Shown in pieces: positions 47,417 through 55,464 of a stretch of DNA of 64,000 nt. Origin of the DNA: an uncultured Anaerolineae bacterium. GTDB taxonomy: Bacteria > Chloroflexota > Anaerolineae > Promineifilales > Promineifilaceae. Position 1 is the first letter of the stretch. The number at the start of each line of letters is the position of its first letter. Location: the NCBI GenBank assembly GCA_937943625.1, contig CALEAD010000010.1:1-64000 (forward strand). The letters are read 5' to 3'. A program made the translations under genes and the position numbers. The notes under the pieces were generated by a model. The model saw only the letters and a program-made list of their open reading frames with translations, had not been told where the DNA came from and did not search any database.

Positions 47417-48340
47417 ATGAACTATTTTATAGCCATTGAAGGCGTGATTGGCGTGGGGAAAACTACGCTGGCGCGCAGGCTGCAAAGCTACTTTGCTAAT
47501 GCCACTCTTTTGCTGGAAGTCTTCGAGGAGAATCCGTTTCTTTCCCATTTTTATCAGGACCGGGAGCGATATGCGTTCCAGACGCAGCTTTTTTTCTTGC
47601 TCAGCCGCTACCACCAGCAAAATCGGGCGGTGCCGGAGGCGCTGAAGCGCGGCCCGCTGATTTCGGATTATACGTTTGCCAAGGATGAGCTGTTTGCCTG
47701 GCTGAACTTGAAGGATGATGAGCTGGCAATGTACGGCCGTGTTCATGCGGCCCTAAGTGAGAAAATTCCTAAACCCAGCCTGATTGTCTACCTGAAGGCA
47801 GCGCACGAGGTGGTGATGCGCCGCATTGCCCTGCGCGACCGCCCTTACGAACGGGATATGGACCCAAACTACATTCGTGAGCTGGCTGCTGCCTATGAGG
47901 CGTGGCTGGCCAATCAGCATGACGCGCCAGTGCTGACGATTGACGTAAGCGAGCTGGACTTCCTCGCCGGCGCAGACGACCTGGCCTACGTGGTAGACCA
48001 GGTGAAAGGGGCGCTGGCACAACTGCCAACGGCCGTTTCCCCATCTGCCTCTTCTTTCACCGCTGCACGGCCGTCCGACACGGACACGCAGCCCACCACG
48101 GCAACCCTGCTGCTGAACTACCTGCAGCTCATGCAGCAAGTGGGTGGGCTGGCAGGAGAGCTGGCGCGCATTTCGCAGCAGGCCTATGAACCGGAGGACG
48201 GCCGTTTCTCCGCCAGCACCCATGCGCAGCTGATTGCTGCCAACCGCCCGGCTCTGCAGCGCGAGCTAACCAGCCTGTGGCAAAACACCCTGCGCCTGGC
48301 CAAAAGCGCAGGCGTTGAGCTGGGGGATGATGAATTGTGA
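47417..48340 (+). CDS. Deoxynucleoside kinase with C-terminal helical extension
   Basis: 307 residues. The N-terminal 205 residues are a P-loop deoxynucleoside kinase: EGVIGVGKTTLA (Walker A), EVFEENPFL, SDYTFAKDELFA (base-specificity helix region) and the LID arginines RDRPYERDMD. It phosphorylates deoxynucleosides for salvage. A Ser/Thr-rich linker with two ACGGCCGT palindromes leads to about 85 helical residues (about 222-307; LLNYLQLMQQVGGLAGELAR), which faintly resemble MazG-type helices. That likeness is speculative. It follows prs closely. Confidence 0.85.
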   Translation: MNYFIAIEGVIGVGKTTLARRLQSYFANATLLLEVFEENPFLSHFYQDRERYAFQTQLFFLLSRYHQQNRAVPEALKRGPLISDYTFAKDELFAWLNLKDDELAMYGRVHAALSEKIPKPSLIVYLKAAHEVVMRRIALRDRPYERDMDPNYIRELAAAYEAWLANQHDAPVLTIDVSELDFLAGADDLAYVVDQVKGALAQLPTAVSPSASSFTAARPSDTDTQPTTATLLLNYLQLMQQVGGLAGELARISQQAYEPEDGRFSASTHAQLIAANRPALQRELTSLWQNTLRLAKSAGVELGDDEL

Positions 48341-48374
48341 ATCGTGAACGGGAGCTTGCCCCTTTTCACAAACA

Positions 48375-48517
48375 GGCATGGTTCAAGCTACCTTTACAAT
48401 TTGACCGCTGACCATCAACTGCCGGCTGCGATTTTGCCAATGATGGGCGGTCTGGCGTCAGCCGTCTGCGGTCAAAAATTTGTAAAGCATCGTTTCCAGA
48501 GAAGCTAAACCATGCCC
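48375..48517. repeat. MITE-like element (family II with termini)
   Basis: 143 bp bounded by GGCATGGTTCAAGCTACCTT and the inverse AGCTAAACCATGCC, with GACCGCTGACC and CTGCGGTC inside. The same termini and inner sequence recur in inverted order at 58982-59088, so this is a mobile-looking unit. Confidence 0.75.
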
Positions 48518-48552
48518 ACGAACCACTAACACGCTCCACAAAAGAGGTGCTC

Positions 48553-49638
48553 ATGAAACTCGGCATCATTGGCCTGCCACAATCAGGCAAAACGACCATT
48601 TACAACGCCCTGACCAAAGGGGATACGCCCATTGGTCACAGCACGGGGCGCTTTGAGGTGCTGACGGCCGTTGTAGACGTACACGACGCGCGTGTAGACA
48701 CCCTCAGCGCCATGTTCAAACCACAAAAAACAACCTATGCGCGCATCACCTACACGGCCGTTGACGGCCTAAAAAAAAGCGGCGGCGAAGGCAGCAGCCT
48801 CAGCGGCGAGCTGCTCAACCACCTGGCAGGGCTGGATGGTTTTGTGCACGTCGTGCGCGCCTTTCCCAGCGAGCTGGTTCCCCACCCCGACGGCAGCGTC
48901 AACCCCGCGCGTGACCTGGCCGCGCTGGATACAGAGTTTTTGCTCAACGACCTGAGCATTGTCGAGCGTCGCCTGGAAAAGCTGGAAGGTGGCTTGCAGC
49001 GCGGCGCGTTCAAGAACAAGGCAGAGGCGCAAAAAGAACTGGCGCTTTTCCAGCAACTGCACGAGACGCTAGCAGCAGAACGGCCGTTGCGCGCCCTGAC
49101 CCTGGATGAGGAAGCACAAAAAATGGTGCGCGGCTATGGCCTACTCACCCTCAAGCCCACCATTGTCATCCTCAACATTGGCGACAACCAGGCAGAAGTG
49201 ACCCTGGATTACAACTATCCGCACACCATCGTCACCAACCTGCGCGGCAAGCTAGAAATGGAGCTGGCACAACTCAGCCGCGCCGGGGACACCGAATCGC
49301 TGGAACTGTTCATGGGGGAATACAACATCACGGAGCTGAGCCTGGACCGCATCATTCGCCTGAGCTATGAACTGATGGGGCTGCAATCCTTCTTTACCGT
49401 AGGCGAAGATGAGGTACGCGCCTGGACGATCCGGCGTGGGGCAACGGCCGTTGAAGCAGCCGGCATCATCCACACCGACCTGGCCAAAGGATTCATTCGC
49501 GCTGAAACCATCAGCTATGATGACCTGGTGGCCCTGGGGGGGCTGGCGCAGGCGCGCGCCGCCGGTAAGCTGCGCCAGGAAGGCAAAACCTACATTGTGC
49601 AAGATGGGGACGTGATCAACATCAAGTTCAATCTGTAA
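48553..49638 (+). CDS. YchF/OBG-like P-loop GTPase
   Basis: 361 residues from the ATG at 48553 (AAAGAGG five bases upstream). G1 is GLPQSGKTT, and the C-terminal DUF933/TGS-like domain ends QEGKTYIVQDGDVINIKFNL, as in YchF. The usual G3 and G4 motifs are altered: VDGLKKSGGEG occupies the switch II region and LNIGDNQ lies near the G4 position. It may be a divergent paralog rather than the orthologue. YchF proteins bind ATP or GTP and associate with ribosomes. Confidence 0.82.
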   Translation: MKLGIIGLPQSGKTTIYNALTKGDTPIGHSTGRFEVLTAVVDVHDARVDTLSAMFKPQKTTYARITYTAVDGLKKSGGEGSSLSGELLNHLAGLDGFVHVVRAFPSELVPHPDGSVNPARDLAALDTEFLLNDLSIVERRLEKLEGGLQRGAFKNKAEAQKELALFQQLHETLAAERPLRALTLDEEAQKMVRGYGLLTLKPTIVILNIGDNQAEVTLDYNYPHTIVTNLRGKLEMELAQLSRAGDTESLELFMGEYNITELSLDRIIRLSYELMGLQSFFTVGEDEVRAWTIRRGATAVEAAGIIHTDLAKGFIRAETISYDDLVALGGLAQARAAGKLRQEGKTYIVQDGDVINIKFNL

Positions 49639-49738
49639 CTGGACACTGCCGTTTTTGCTGTTAGCCAGTGTAGCGCGTTTGCCAAAATCGCCTTACTGCA
49701 CCAGAGGTCAGCGCAAATTTCCCCAGACGCCAGTTAAC
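49637..49738 (+). repeat. Dispersed intergenic repeat, family I
   Basis: A full-length copy starting ACTGGACACTGCCGTTTTTG and ending CCCCAGACGCCAGTT, beginning at the stop codon of the YchF-like gene. It separates that gene from the IS1182-like element. Confidence 0.75.
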
Positions 49739-49754
49739 TTGTAACCACTCACAT

Positions 49755-51630
49755 TAATATTTGACCCTCCCGAAAAAAGGTCAACTCGTTCAAAAAGTGG
49801 CATTGCTTGACATAATGTGATAAAATAGAGGCATATTCTTTACAGGAAAATAGCCTATGTTTCGTGAAAATAAGCAGCAACAACAACCCAGTTTCTTCAA
49901 CAGCGACTTCCTGATGCCCGATAAAATGCGCCAGCAATTGCACGGTTCCTGGGCCGGTGTGTTCCGCACAGAGGTCTTCATGAACATCCCCGAAGATCGT
50001 TTCGCTGTCTTGTACAGCGAAACAGATTCGCGCCCCAACGCGCCCATCAACGTTTTGGTCGGCGGAGAGATGCTCAAAGACGGGTTCGGTTGGAGCGATG
50101 AAGAATTGGAACGGCATTTGCAATTCGACCTGCAAACCCGGTATGCGCTTGGGTTGGACGACCTGACCCAAAGCGTGCCGACGCTGCGGACATTCCAAAA
50201 CCATCGGCGGCGTGTCCGAGAACATGCTGAACGCAGCGGCGAAAACCTGTATGAGGTTGTCTTTCAGGTAGTCACCGACAAGCAGATAAAGCAGTTGACA
50301 CTGAAAGTGGGCTGGCAGCGGATGGATAGCACCCAATTGTTGAGCAATATCGCTTTGGGCAGTCGTTTGGAGTTGGTTTTGCGCGTCTTGCAGCAAGGGG
50401 TAGCGGCCTTGTCGGAGGAGCGACAGGCAATCTGGCGACAAGAACACGCGCCGTATGTGGACAAACAACCGCGCCATATCTGTTATCGGCTGAAAAACGA
50501 AGAAGTGCCGGCCTATTTGCAGCAAACGGGGCAGTTGCTGGTCTCCTTGTTGTCGGAGTTGGAGAGACAGGAAGAGGCAGCCAACGCCAGAGCGTTGGTG
50601 GCGCGGGTGCTGCGCGAGCAGTATCAAATAGAAGATGGCGAAAAAATCACGCTGCGCCAGGCAAAGGACGTGGCCGCCGACAGTTTGCAATCGCCCCATG
50701 ACCCCGAAGCGACATACCGGGAGAAAAACGGTGAACGGTATCGGGGCTATGTCGCCAACATCAGCGAAACGTGCGACCCAGAAAACCCGGTGCAGCTGAT
50801 CACCAGCGTGCAAATAGCCAGCAACAATACCGATGACAGTGAATTGTTGGCCCAATCGTTGGACGAGCAGGCTGAACGAGGGCACAAGATAGACAAAATG
50901 ACGGTAGACGGGGGCTATACCGGACCGAAAGCGGAAGAAGCGTGCGACGCACATGGCGCAGAATTGCATCCATCGCGGGTACGCGGCGGTAAATCTCAAG
51001 GGGAGAAGTGGGGTTGGGAGAAATATAGTTGGCAGGTGACAGAGGAGGGCGTGCCAGAACAGGTCAGTTGTCCGCAGGGGGAACTGGCTATTTTGGAGCC
51101 GGGGCGTAAAGAGGGGCGCTGGGTGGCGCGATTTGCGGAAGATACTTGTTCGGCGTGCCCCTTTTTCCAAAAGGGATGTCGGGTGGAGGTGCGTAAGCGC
51201 AGCGGTCCGACATTGTTGGTCACAAAGCGGGCTATTCAGGTGGCCGTGTTGCACCAGCGGGCGACAAAGGAAAACAATGGGATTCGGGCAGGCGTAGAAG
51301 CGACGATACGCTCGGTCAAGCATGTTTTTGCCGGGGGGAAGCTGCCAGTGCGCGGCTTGATTCGGTCGCAGATGGTCGTTTTGGGGTCGGCATTGGTCGT
51401 CAATGTCCATCGTCTGGCTCGTTACTATTTCGAACAGGCTTCGCAGTTGGATGAAAATGGGTCTGAGATTTCTATTTTGTCTCTATTTTTGTTGCTGATA
51501 GCCCATTTGACGGCCGTTTCCCATCGTTTGGGCGCTATTTTCGAGCGGCGATGGGTTCTTCAAACCAATGTCGCCTGATGGTGTCAGTTCTCAACCGATT
51601 AACGGTTGAGGCTTTTTTCAGAAGAGTCAT
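49755..51630 (+). mobile_element. IS1182-like insertion sequence
   Basis: About 1.9 kb carrying one transposase. An imperfect terminal inverted repeat is suggested by CCCGAAAAAAGGTCAACTCG (49769-49788) and the inverse of the right end, CTGAAAAAAGCCTCAACCG (near 51605-51622). Exact boundaries and target duplication are uncertain. The right end lies inside a small secreted-protein gene on the opposite strand. Confidence 0.65.
49857..51578 (+). CDS. IS1182-family transposase
   Basis: 573 residues with DUF772-type N-terminal domain (LFRTEV, RTFQNHRRRV) and a DDE domain. The DDE region is suggested by WQRMDSTQLLSNIA (first Asp), KMTVDGGYTGPKAEE (second Asp) and NNGIRAGVEATIRSVKH (Glu). A Cys-rich segment (ACPFFQKGCRVEV) and length are typical of IS1182. 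The frame is intact, so the element could be active. It carries only one ACGGCCGT, near its end, in line with foreign origin. Confidence 0.9.
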   Translation: MFRENKQQQQPSFFNSDFLMPDKMRQQLHGSWAGVFRTEVFMNIPEDRFAVLYSETDSRPNAPINVLVGGEMLKDGFGWSDEELERHLQFDLQTRYALGLDDLTQSVPTLRTFQNHRRRVREHAERSGENLYEVVFQVVTDKQIKQLTLKVGWQRMDSTQLLSNIALGSRLELVLRVLQQGVAALSEERQAIWRQEHAPYVDKQPRHICYRLKNEEVPAYLQQTGQLLVSLLSELERQEEAANARALVARVLREQYQIEDGEKITLRQAKDVAADSLQSPHDPEATYREKNGERYRGYVANISETCDPENPVQLITSVQIASNNTDDSELLAQSLDEQAERGHKIDKMTVDGGYTGPKAEEACDAHGAELHPSRVRGGKSQGEKWGWEKYSWQVTEEGVPEQVSCPQGELAILEPGRKEGRWVARFAEDTCSACPFFQKGCRVEVRKRSGPTLLVTKRAIQVAVLHQRATKENNGIRAGVEATIRSVKHVFAGGKLPVRGLIRSQMVVLGSALVVNVHRLARYYFEQASQLDENGSEISILSLFLLLIAHLTAVSHRLGAIFERRWVLQTNVA

Positions 51631-51831
51631 GTATAGTTGTTCCAATTCATCTACATCTATGTCATTGTCCACGATTTGCTGGGCTAACTTATCTATCTCA
51701 TCACTGGTGAGTTGTATGGAAGTAGATTCTGAATTGTCTTGCGCCATGGTTGGTTTGATTGACAATACCAACACAAGAACTGGAACGAACAATACTGCCG
51801 TCAGCAAACTAAATATCTTTGATTTTAACAT
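51618..51831 (-). pseudogene. IS-truncated secreted protein, paralog of the gene at 54496
   Basis: From the ATG at 51831, MLKSKIFSLLTAVLFVPVLV and ...KPTMAQ form a signal peptide almost matching MLKSKIVGLLVAVLFLFVLV of the protein encoded at 54496-55155. A short helical region (DVDELEQLYMTLLKK) follows, then the frame runs into the IS end and stops at 51535. The rest of the gene is not found left of the IS, so its C-terminus was lost. Its promoter is intact (51898-51953). Confidence 0.7.
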
Positions 51832-51877
51832 TTGTAACATTCTCCTTGTTCAAAACTAAATGGTTAAGTTTGTAAAG

Positions 51878-51891
51878 GGTTTAGCTAAACC
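51878..51891. promoter_or_regulatory. Perfect 14-bp palindrome GGTTTAGCTAAACC
   Basis: Lies just downstream of the -10 box, overlapping the expected transcript start. A one-base variant occurs at the same place in the paralogous promoter (55199-55212). Probably a repressor operator. Confidence 0.55.
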
Positions 51892-51897
51892 AAAGTT

Positions 51898-51953
51898 ATT
51901 GTAGTACACCAATGTAACAGTCATGTTACGGTTATGTAACAGTTGTGTAACAG
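51898..51953 (-). promoter_or_regulatory. Pho-box-like promoter: four 11-bp repeats and -10
   Basis: On the minus strand, four units on an 11-bp period (CTGTTACACAA, CTGTTACATAA, CCGTAACATGA, CTGTTACATTG; 51910-51953) end 6 bp before TACAAT (51898-51903). The layout matches PhoB/OmpR-type activator promoters, in which the repeats replace the -35 box. The distance to the start codon (about 80 nt) equals that of the sister promoter at 55219-55274. Confidence 0.75.
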
Positions 51954-52089
51954 TTCGAATGGGGTGTTATACTGCTCACCCTTGATAATGTCCCATTTGT
52001 CTCGTATAAAAAGGGGACAAACTCTAGTCCGATCAGTATATTTGGTTGGGGCAGGTTTGCTGGCAAGAAGTGTGGCTGGCAATGAGGGG

Positions 52090-53172
52090 TTATCGTGTTG
52101 TGGGGGGCAGGATGGGTAGGGTGAAGGTAATGGTTGTGCCTGTTTGGTCATCTGTGGTGTTACTTTCTATGAATAGTTTGCCGTTATGCTGCCTTACAAT
52201 CTCATCCACAATAGCCAGCCCCAGCCCGCTTCCCGGCACATCCCGTCGCGCCCGATAAAATTGTTGGGTGAGATGGGGTAAATGTTCGGCGGAAATCCCC
52301 GCGCCCGTATCGGTGATTTGGCATTGAACCGTGTCGGCAACGGCCGTTAGCGAAACAGTAACAGAATCGCCAGGCTGACAATATTTGATGGCATTGTCCA
52401 ATAAATTGATAAACAGCTGCTTCAATTTGTCGGGATTGCCTAAAACAGGCGGGATAGGCGGGTCAAGGTGAAAATTGAGCTGAATACCCTCCTTTTCAGC
52501 CAGCAAAATCAATTCTGCAATCGCCTCTTCCGCTACTAAAATGATGTCTACGCTGAGTTTAGCCATTTGGGCGACAGCCTTTAACCGCCCCAAATCCAGT
52601 GTGCCGCTAATCAAATGATTGAGGCGCTGGGTTTGTTGGTGGACGATTTCTAATGAATGTTTTTGCACGTCTTCGGGCACATTTTCCGAGCGGGAAACTT
52701 CCAGATGAGACAAAATGGAGGTAAGCGGCGTTCTCAGTTCATGGGAAACATTGCTCCAGTAAAGGTGCATCTCCATTTCGCGCTGCCGCTGTTCGCTGAC
52801 ATCGCGCAACAAAACCAGATTGAAGGCGCCAAAGCGCCCAATCCAGACATCCAATGTTGACTGTGGTGAGGGGGATAAGGGGAACTGCTGCACGGCCGTG
52901 TCCTGTTTTATTTTTTGGAGGAGGTGGGTGTAAACGGCCGTTGTCGCCATCTCCTGCTCCACCTGCAACAATCGGTACGCCTTCCGATTGGCAAACCGCA
53001 GAGAGTCAGACGAAGACAACAGGATAATTCCCAATGGAAAAGATTGCCAGACCGTATAGTGTTCATCATCATCCAAGGCGCGACGACGGGAAATTACCCA
53101 AGCTAACCAGAATAAGCCAAACAACAGCAACAGCAACAAAAAAAGCGCCAGCTTGAAATCAACAACCAACAT
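52090..53172 (-). CDS. Membrane sensor histidine kinase
   Basis: 360 residues: one N-terminal transmembrane helix (about 7-27), a PAS-like region (about 38-125), a HisKA dimerisation domain with phospho-acceptor His in NVSHELRTPLTS (about 145), and an HATPase_c domain. N box is INLLDNAIKY, G1 DTGAGIS, G2 GSGLGLAIV. The short sensor region suggests it senses within the membrane or through a partner, similar in layout to PhoR. It lies 8 bp after the regulator gene, whose frame is broken. Confidence 0.92.
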   Translation of the reverse strand: MLVVDFKLALFLLLLLLFGLFWLAWVISRRRALDDDEHYTVWQSFPLGIILLSSSDSLRFANRKAYRLLQVEQEMATTAVYTHLLQKIKQDTAVQQFPLSPSPQSTLDVWIGRFGAFNLVLLRDVSEQRQREMEMHLYWSNVSHELRTPLTSILSHLEVSRSENVPEDVQKHSLEIVHQQTQRLNHLISGTLDLGRLKAVAQMAKLSVDIILVAEEAIAELILLAEKEGIQLNFHLDPPIPPVLGNPDKLKQLFINLLDNAIKYCQPGDSVTVSLTAVADTVQCQITDTGAGISAEHLPHLTQQFYRARRDVPGSGLGLAIVDEIVRQHNGKLFIESNTTDDQTGTTITFTLPILPPTTR

Positions 53173-53180
53173 GGCAGCAA

Positions 53181-53880
53181 TTATTGCTCATTCGGACAAA
53201 CAAGACGATAGCCAAACCCCCGTATCGTTAGCAATAGTTCGGGATTTTTAGGGTCATCTTCAATTTTTGCCCGCAGGCGTTGTATATGAACATCAATCGT
53301 GAATCGTGCGCGTATTCGCATCGCCCCCTTCATCTCCCCAAATGGTACGCAGCAACGTTTCCCGCCCAAGGACCCGCCCTTTTCCCTGCATCAGCAAAGA
53401 TAGCAATTCAAATTCCGTTGTCGTTAATGTTATTTCATCCCCGCTGCGCCGTACGATTTTATCGTCAATCAAGAGTTCAATCGGGCCGCAAACCAACTCG
53501 GCGCGTCCCTGCTGCTTTACAAGACGTAACAATGCCCGCACCTGAGCCAGTAATTCTTGTGGTTTGTACGGTTTGGTCATATACGCATCCGCCCCCAGGT
53601 CAAGACCAATCACTTTTTCTTGCAAAGTGTCTTTAGCGGTAAGCATCAAGATAGGCGTATAGCGCGGCTGTTCACGGATATGTTGGCAAATTTGGTAGCC
53701 ATCAATATCGGGCAACATAATATCCAAAACAACCAGATCAGGCTTGAGCGCGATTTTTTCCAGCGCTTCCTGACCGGTATGCGCCAGAATCGTTTCATAA
53801 CCTGCCTGAACGAAGGAATAATTCAACGCTGAAGTGATGGTGGGTTCATCATCCACAACTAAAATGGTATGGTTGGTCAC
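53181..53880 (-). pseudogene. OmpR/PhoB-type response regulator, frameshifted by a 7-bp duplication
   Basis: The receiver domain is intact (VVDDEPTI, phospho-Asp in LVVLDIMLPDIDG, Lys in MTKPYKPQE), and the winged-helix domain begins ELLIDDKIVRR. After GDANTRTI the frame shifts; the lost end, [15 protein letters not shown] to GFGYRLV, lies in another frame. AATCGTG occurs twice in tandem (53295-53301 and 53302-53308). Removing one copy restores one 230-residue protein ending at 53181. As written, the product lacks the recognition wing and probably cannot bind DNA. A sequencing error is possible. Confidence 0.9.
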
Positions 53881-53889
53881 AAATCCGTC

Positions 53890-54357
53890 CTAATTTTCTG
53901 CCTTCGAAGGAAATGTTTGTTCAAACAGGTCGGTTTCCCAGCGGCGGTCATTCCCAGTCCCATAAACGCCTATATCATCGCCTCCCCAACCTATATAACG
54001 TTTAGCATATACCTCAACAACGCTATCATTACGCAAATGAACCCACAACATCGGATACCATTTAGCAAAATATGCAGGCCTTGAATAGGTAAGCGTTATT
54101 GCATCAGGATAACTGACCGATGGAGCACGTTCTACGGGATTTCCAAGAATTGCAACGACTTCTTCTTCTGTCATTCCATTCTGCACGGCGCGGATTGACT
54201 CAACTGTAATCCCCTCGGCTAACCAGCTGACCCTGTGAGTAATCCGCCAACCTATGGCGATAACAAATATGCATAATATAAATAAAGATATGACAATTCT
54301 CAAACGACCCGCTTTAAAAAATGGCGCTGGTGATTGTACTTGATGTTGATTTATCAT
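53890..54357 (-). CDS. Membrane-anchored BamE/SmpA-like protein
   Basis: 155 residues. An N-terminal helix (about 20-40) is followed by the small-protein pattern AVQNGMTEEEVVAILGNPVE, typical of SmpA/OmlA (BamE)-like folds, which serve as periplasmic or surface binding modules. It ends 9 bp before the response regulator, so it probably shares a transcript with regulator and kinase and could be an accessory sensor. The fold is inferred from the motif. Confidence 0.65.
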   Translation of the reverse strand: MINQHQVQSPAPFFKAGRLRIVISLFILCIFVIAIGWRITHRVSWLAEGITVESIRAVQNGMTEEEVVAILGNPVERAPSVSYPDAITLTYSRPAYFAKWYPMLWVHLRNDSVVEVYAKRYIGWGGDDIGVYGTGNDRRWETDLFEQTFPSKAEN

Positions 54358-54418
54358 TGCCTACACCTTCCCTACTATACATCAGGTTATACCCTAACAT
54401 GCCTATGACAAAACAACG

Positions 54419-54473
54419 AGACCAACTCCAGATAGCTTTTGGTCTTTAAACCATCATGTTCTGGAATTGGTCT
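54419..54473. terminator. Hairpin between the secreted-protein gene and the regulatory genes
   Basis: AGACCAACTCCAGA (54419-54432) and TCTGGAATTGGTCT (54460-54473) pair with one mismatch. T-rich tails exist on both sides, so it may stop transcription from either direction. Confidence 0.6.
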
Positions 54474-54495
54474 GGCTTTTTTATAGAATACTTAT

Positions 54496-55155
54496 TTAAT
54501 TGAGTGGACTATTGGGCCAATCACTCATGCTACACGGGTTCACCCATTTAGGACATGCGCCGGCAGCACATGCAGTTGCGTTATAACATACCTCCCAAGA
54601 TTCAGCGCTATGAAAAGTCGCTGTACTGCCATTTACGACTTTGTACGCATTACAACTTCCCCAAGAACTTCTATAAATGCCATCAATTTCCTGTATCGTT
54701 GGATTAGCCCAAATAAGCGAGCTGCTGGTTTCAGGTTTTACCGAGTATTTCGCTCCATATTGACCAGGGTTTGAAAAATTCCATACCACTCTACCTGGAC
54801 GCCATACGGGGGCATAACACAAACTCAATACCGTTGCTCCTTCAACATCGCTATCAGTAGTGTCATGTGTTATTTGGATACCCAGTAGCTCAGCCTTTTC
54901 ACTTTCATCTTCTGCAATCAATTTTGCCAGTTCATCAGCCGATAATGACTGCTCGCGTAACAATTTCTCATACCTCGTTACTAATTCTGCCAGTTCCTTA
55001 TCATCCTCCATTTCGTTTTTCAATTCTTCACATACAAGTTTGGAATTGCTATCCGAATCTTGTTGTGCCTCAGTTGATTTAACTGATAAGGTCAGGACAA
55101 GAACAAAAAGAAATAACACTGCCACAAGCAAACCCACTATCTTTGATTTTAACAT
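54496..55155 (-). CDS. Secreted Cys-rich protein of unknown function (intact paralog)
   Basis: 219 residues from the ATG at 55155, with AAGGAG upstream. Signal peptide (about 1-30, ends at STEAQ), charged helical stretch (about 35-100, ELAELVTRYEKLLREQSLSA) and a C-terminal region with six further Cys (for example TACAAGACPKW), suggesting disulfides and export. No known family is recognised. Its promoter and signal peptide match the IS-truncated gene at 51831. The region is AT-richer than its neighbours, consistent with acquisition. Confidence 0.75.
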   Translation of the reverse strand: MLKSKIVGLLVAVLFLFVLVLTLSVKSTEAQQDSDSNSKLVCEELKNEMEDDKELAELVTRYEKLLREQSLSADELAKLIAEDESEKAELLGIQITHDTTDSDVEGATVLSLCYAPVWRPGRVVWNFSNPGQYGAKYSVKPETSSSLIWANPTIQEIDGIYRSSWGSCNAYKVVNGSTATFHSAESWEVCYNATACAAGACPKWVNPCSMSDWPNSPLN

Positions 55156-55198
55156 CTTCACATTCTCCTTAAAACTAAATTGGTTCAATTTGTAAAAG

Positions 55199-55212
55199 GT
55201 TTAGCTAACCCG
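55199..55212. promoter_or_regulatory. Palindrome GGTTTAGCTAACCC
   Basis: A near-perfect counterpart of the 14-bp palindrome at 51878-51891, in the same position relative to the -10 box. Confidence 0.5.
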
Positions 55213-55218
55213 AAAAAA

Positions 55219-55274
55219 ATTGTACTTCATCAATGTTACAATCGTGCAACAGCCATGTAACAGTTGTGTAACAA
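55219..55274 (-). promoter_or_regulatory. Pho-box-like promoter of the intact secreted-protein gene
   Basis: On the minus strand the units TTGTTACACAA, CTGTTACATGG, CTGTTGCACGA and TTGTAACATTG (55231-55274) run on an 11-bp period and end 6 bp before TACAAT (55219-55224), as in the sister promoter. Confidence 0.75.
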
Positions 55275-55333
55275 CCCAAAATATCGTCAATTTCCGGGAA
55301 TTGTGGGTTTGGCTGTCAAATTACACCCGTCAA

Positions 55334-55399
55334 TGTACCACCCATTTACACCCATGATGTACCACCCATTTACGGCCGTAACGTACCACCCGCAACACC
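55334..55399. repeat. Three direct repeats, IS21-end-like
   Basis: TGTACCACCCATTTACACCC (55334), TGTACCACCCATTTACGGCC (55359) and CGTACCACCCGCAACACC (55382). IS21-family termini often carry such multiple transposase-binding repeats, and the IstB remnant next to it fits. Confidence 0.6.
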
Positions 55400-55464
55400 A
55401 ACAACCATCCCCCATCCACAAAAACAAAATCAATAACAACCGATTCCTATAAGGTGGGCCAGCT

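Noticed and set aside
55334..55399. Three GTACCACCC repeats as a regulator-binding array like the Pho-like boxes
   Set aside because: The 23-25-bp period and neighbouring IstB remnant fit an IS21 end better than an operator.
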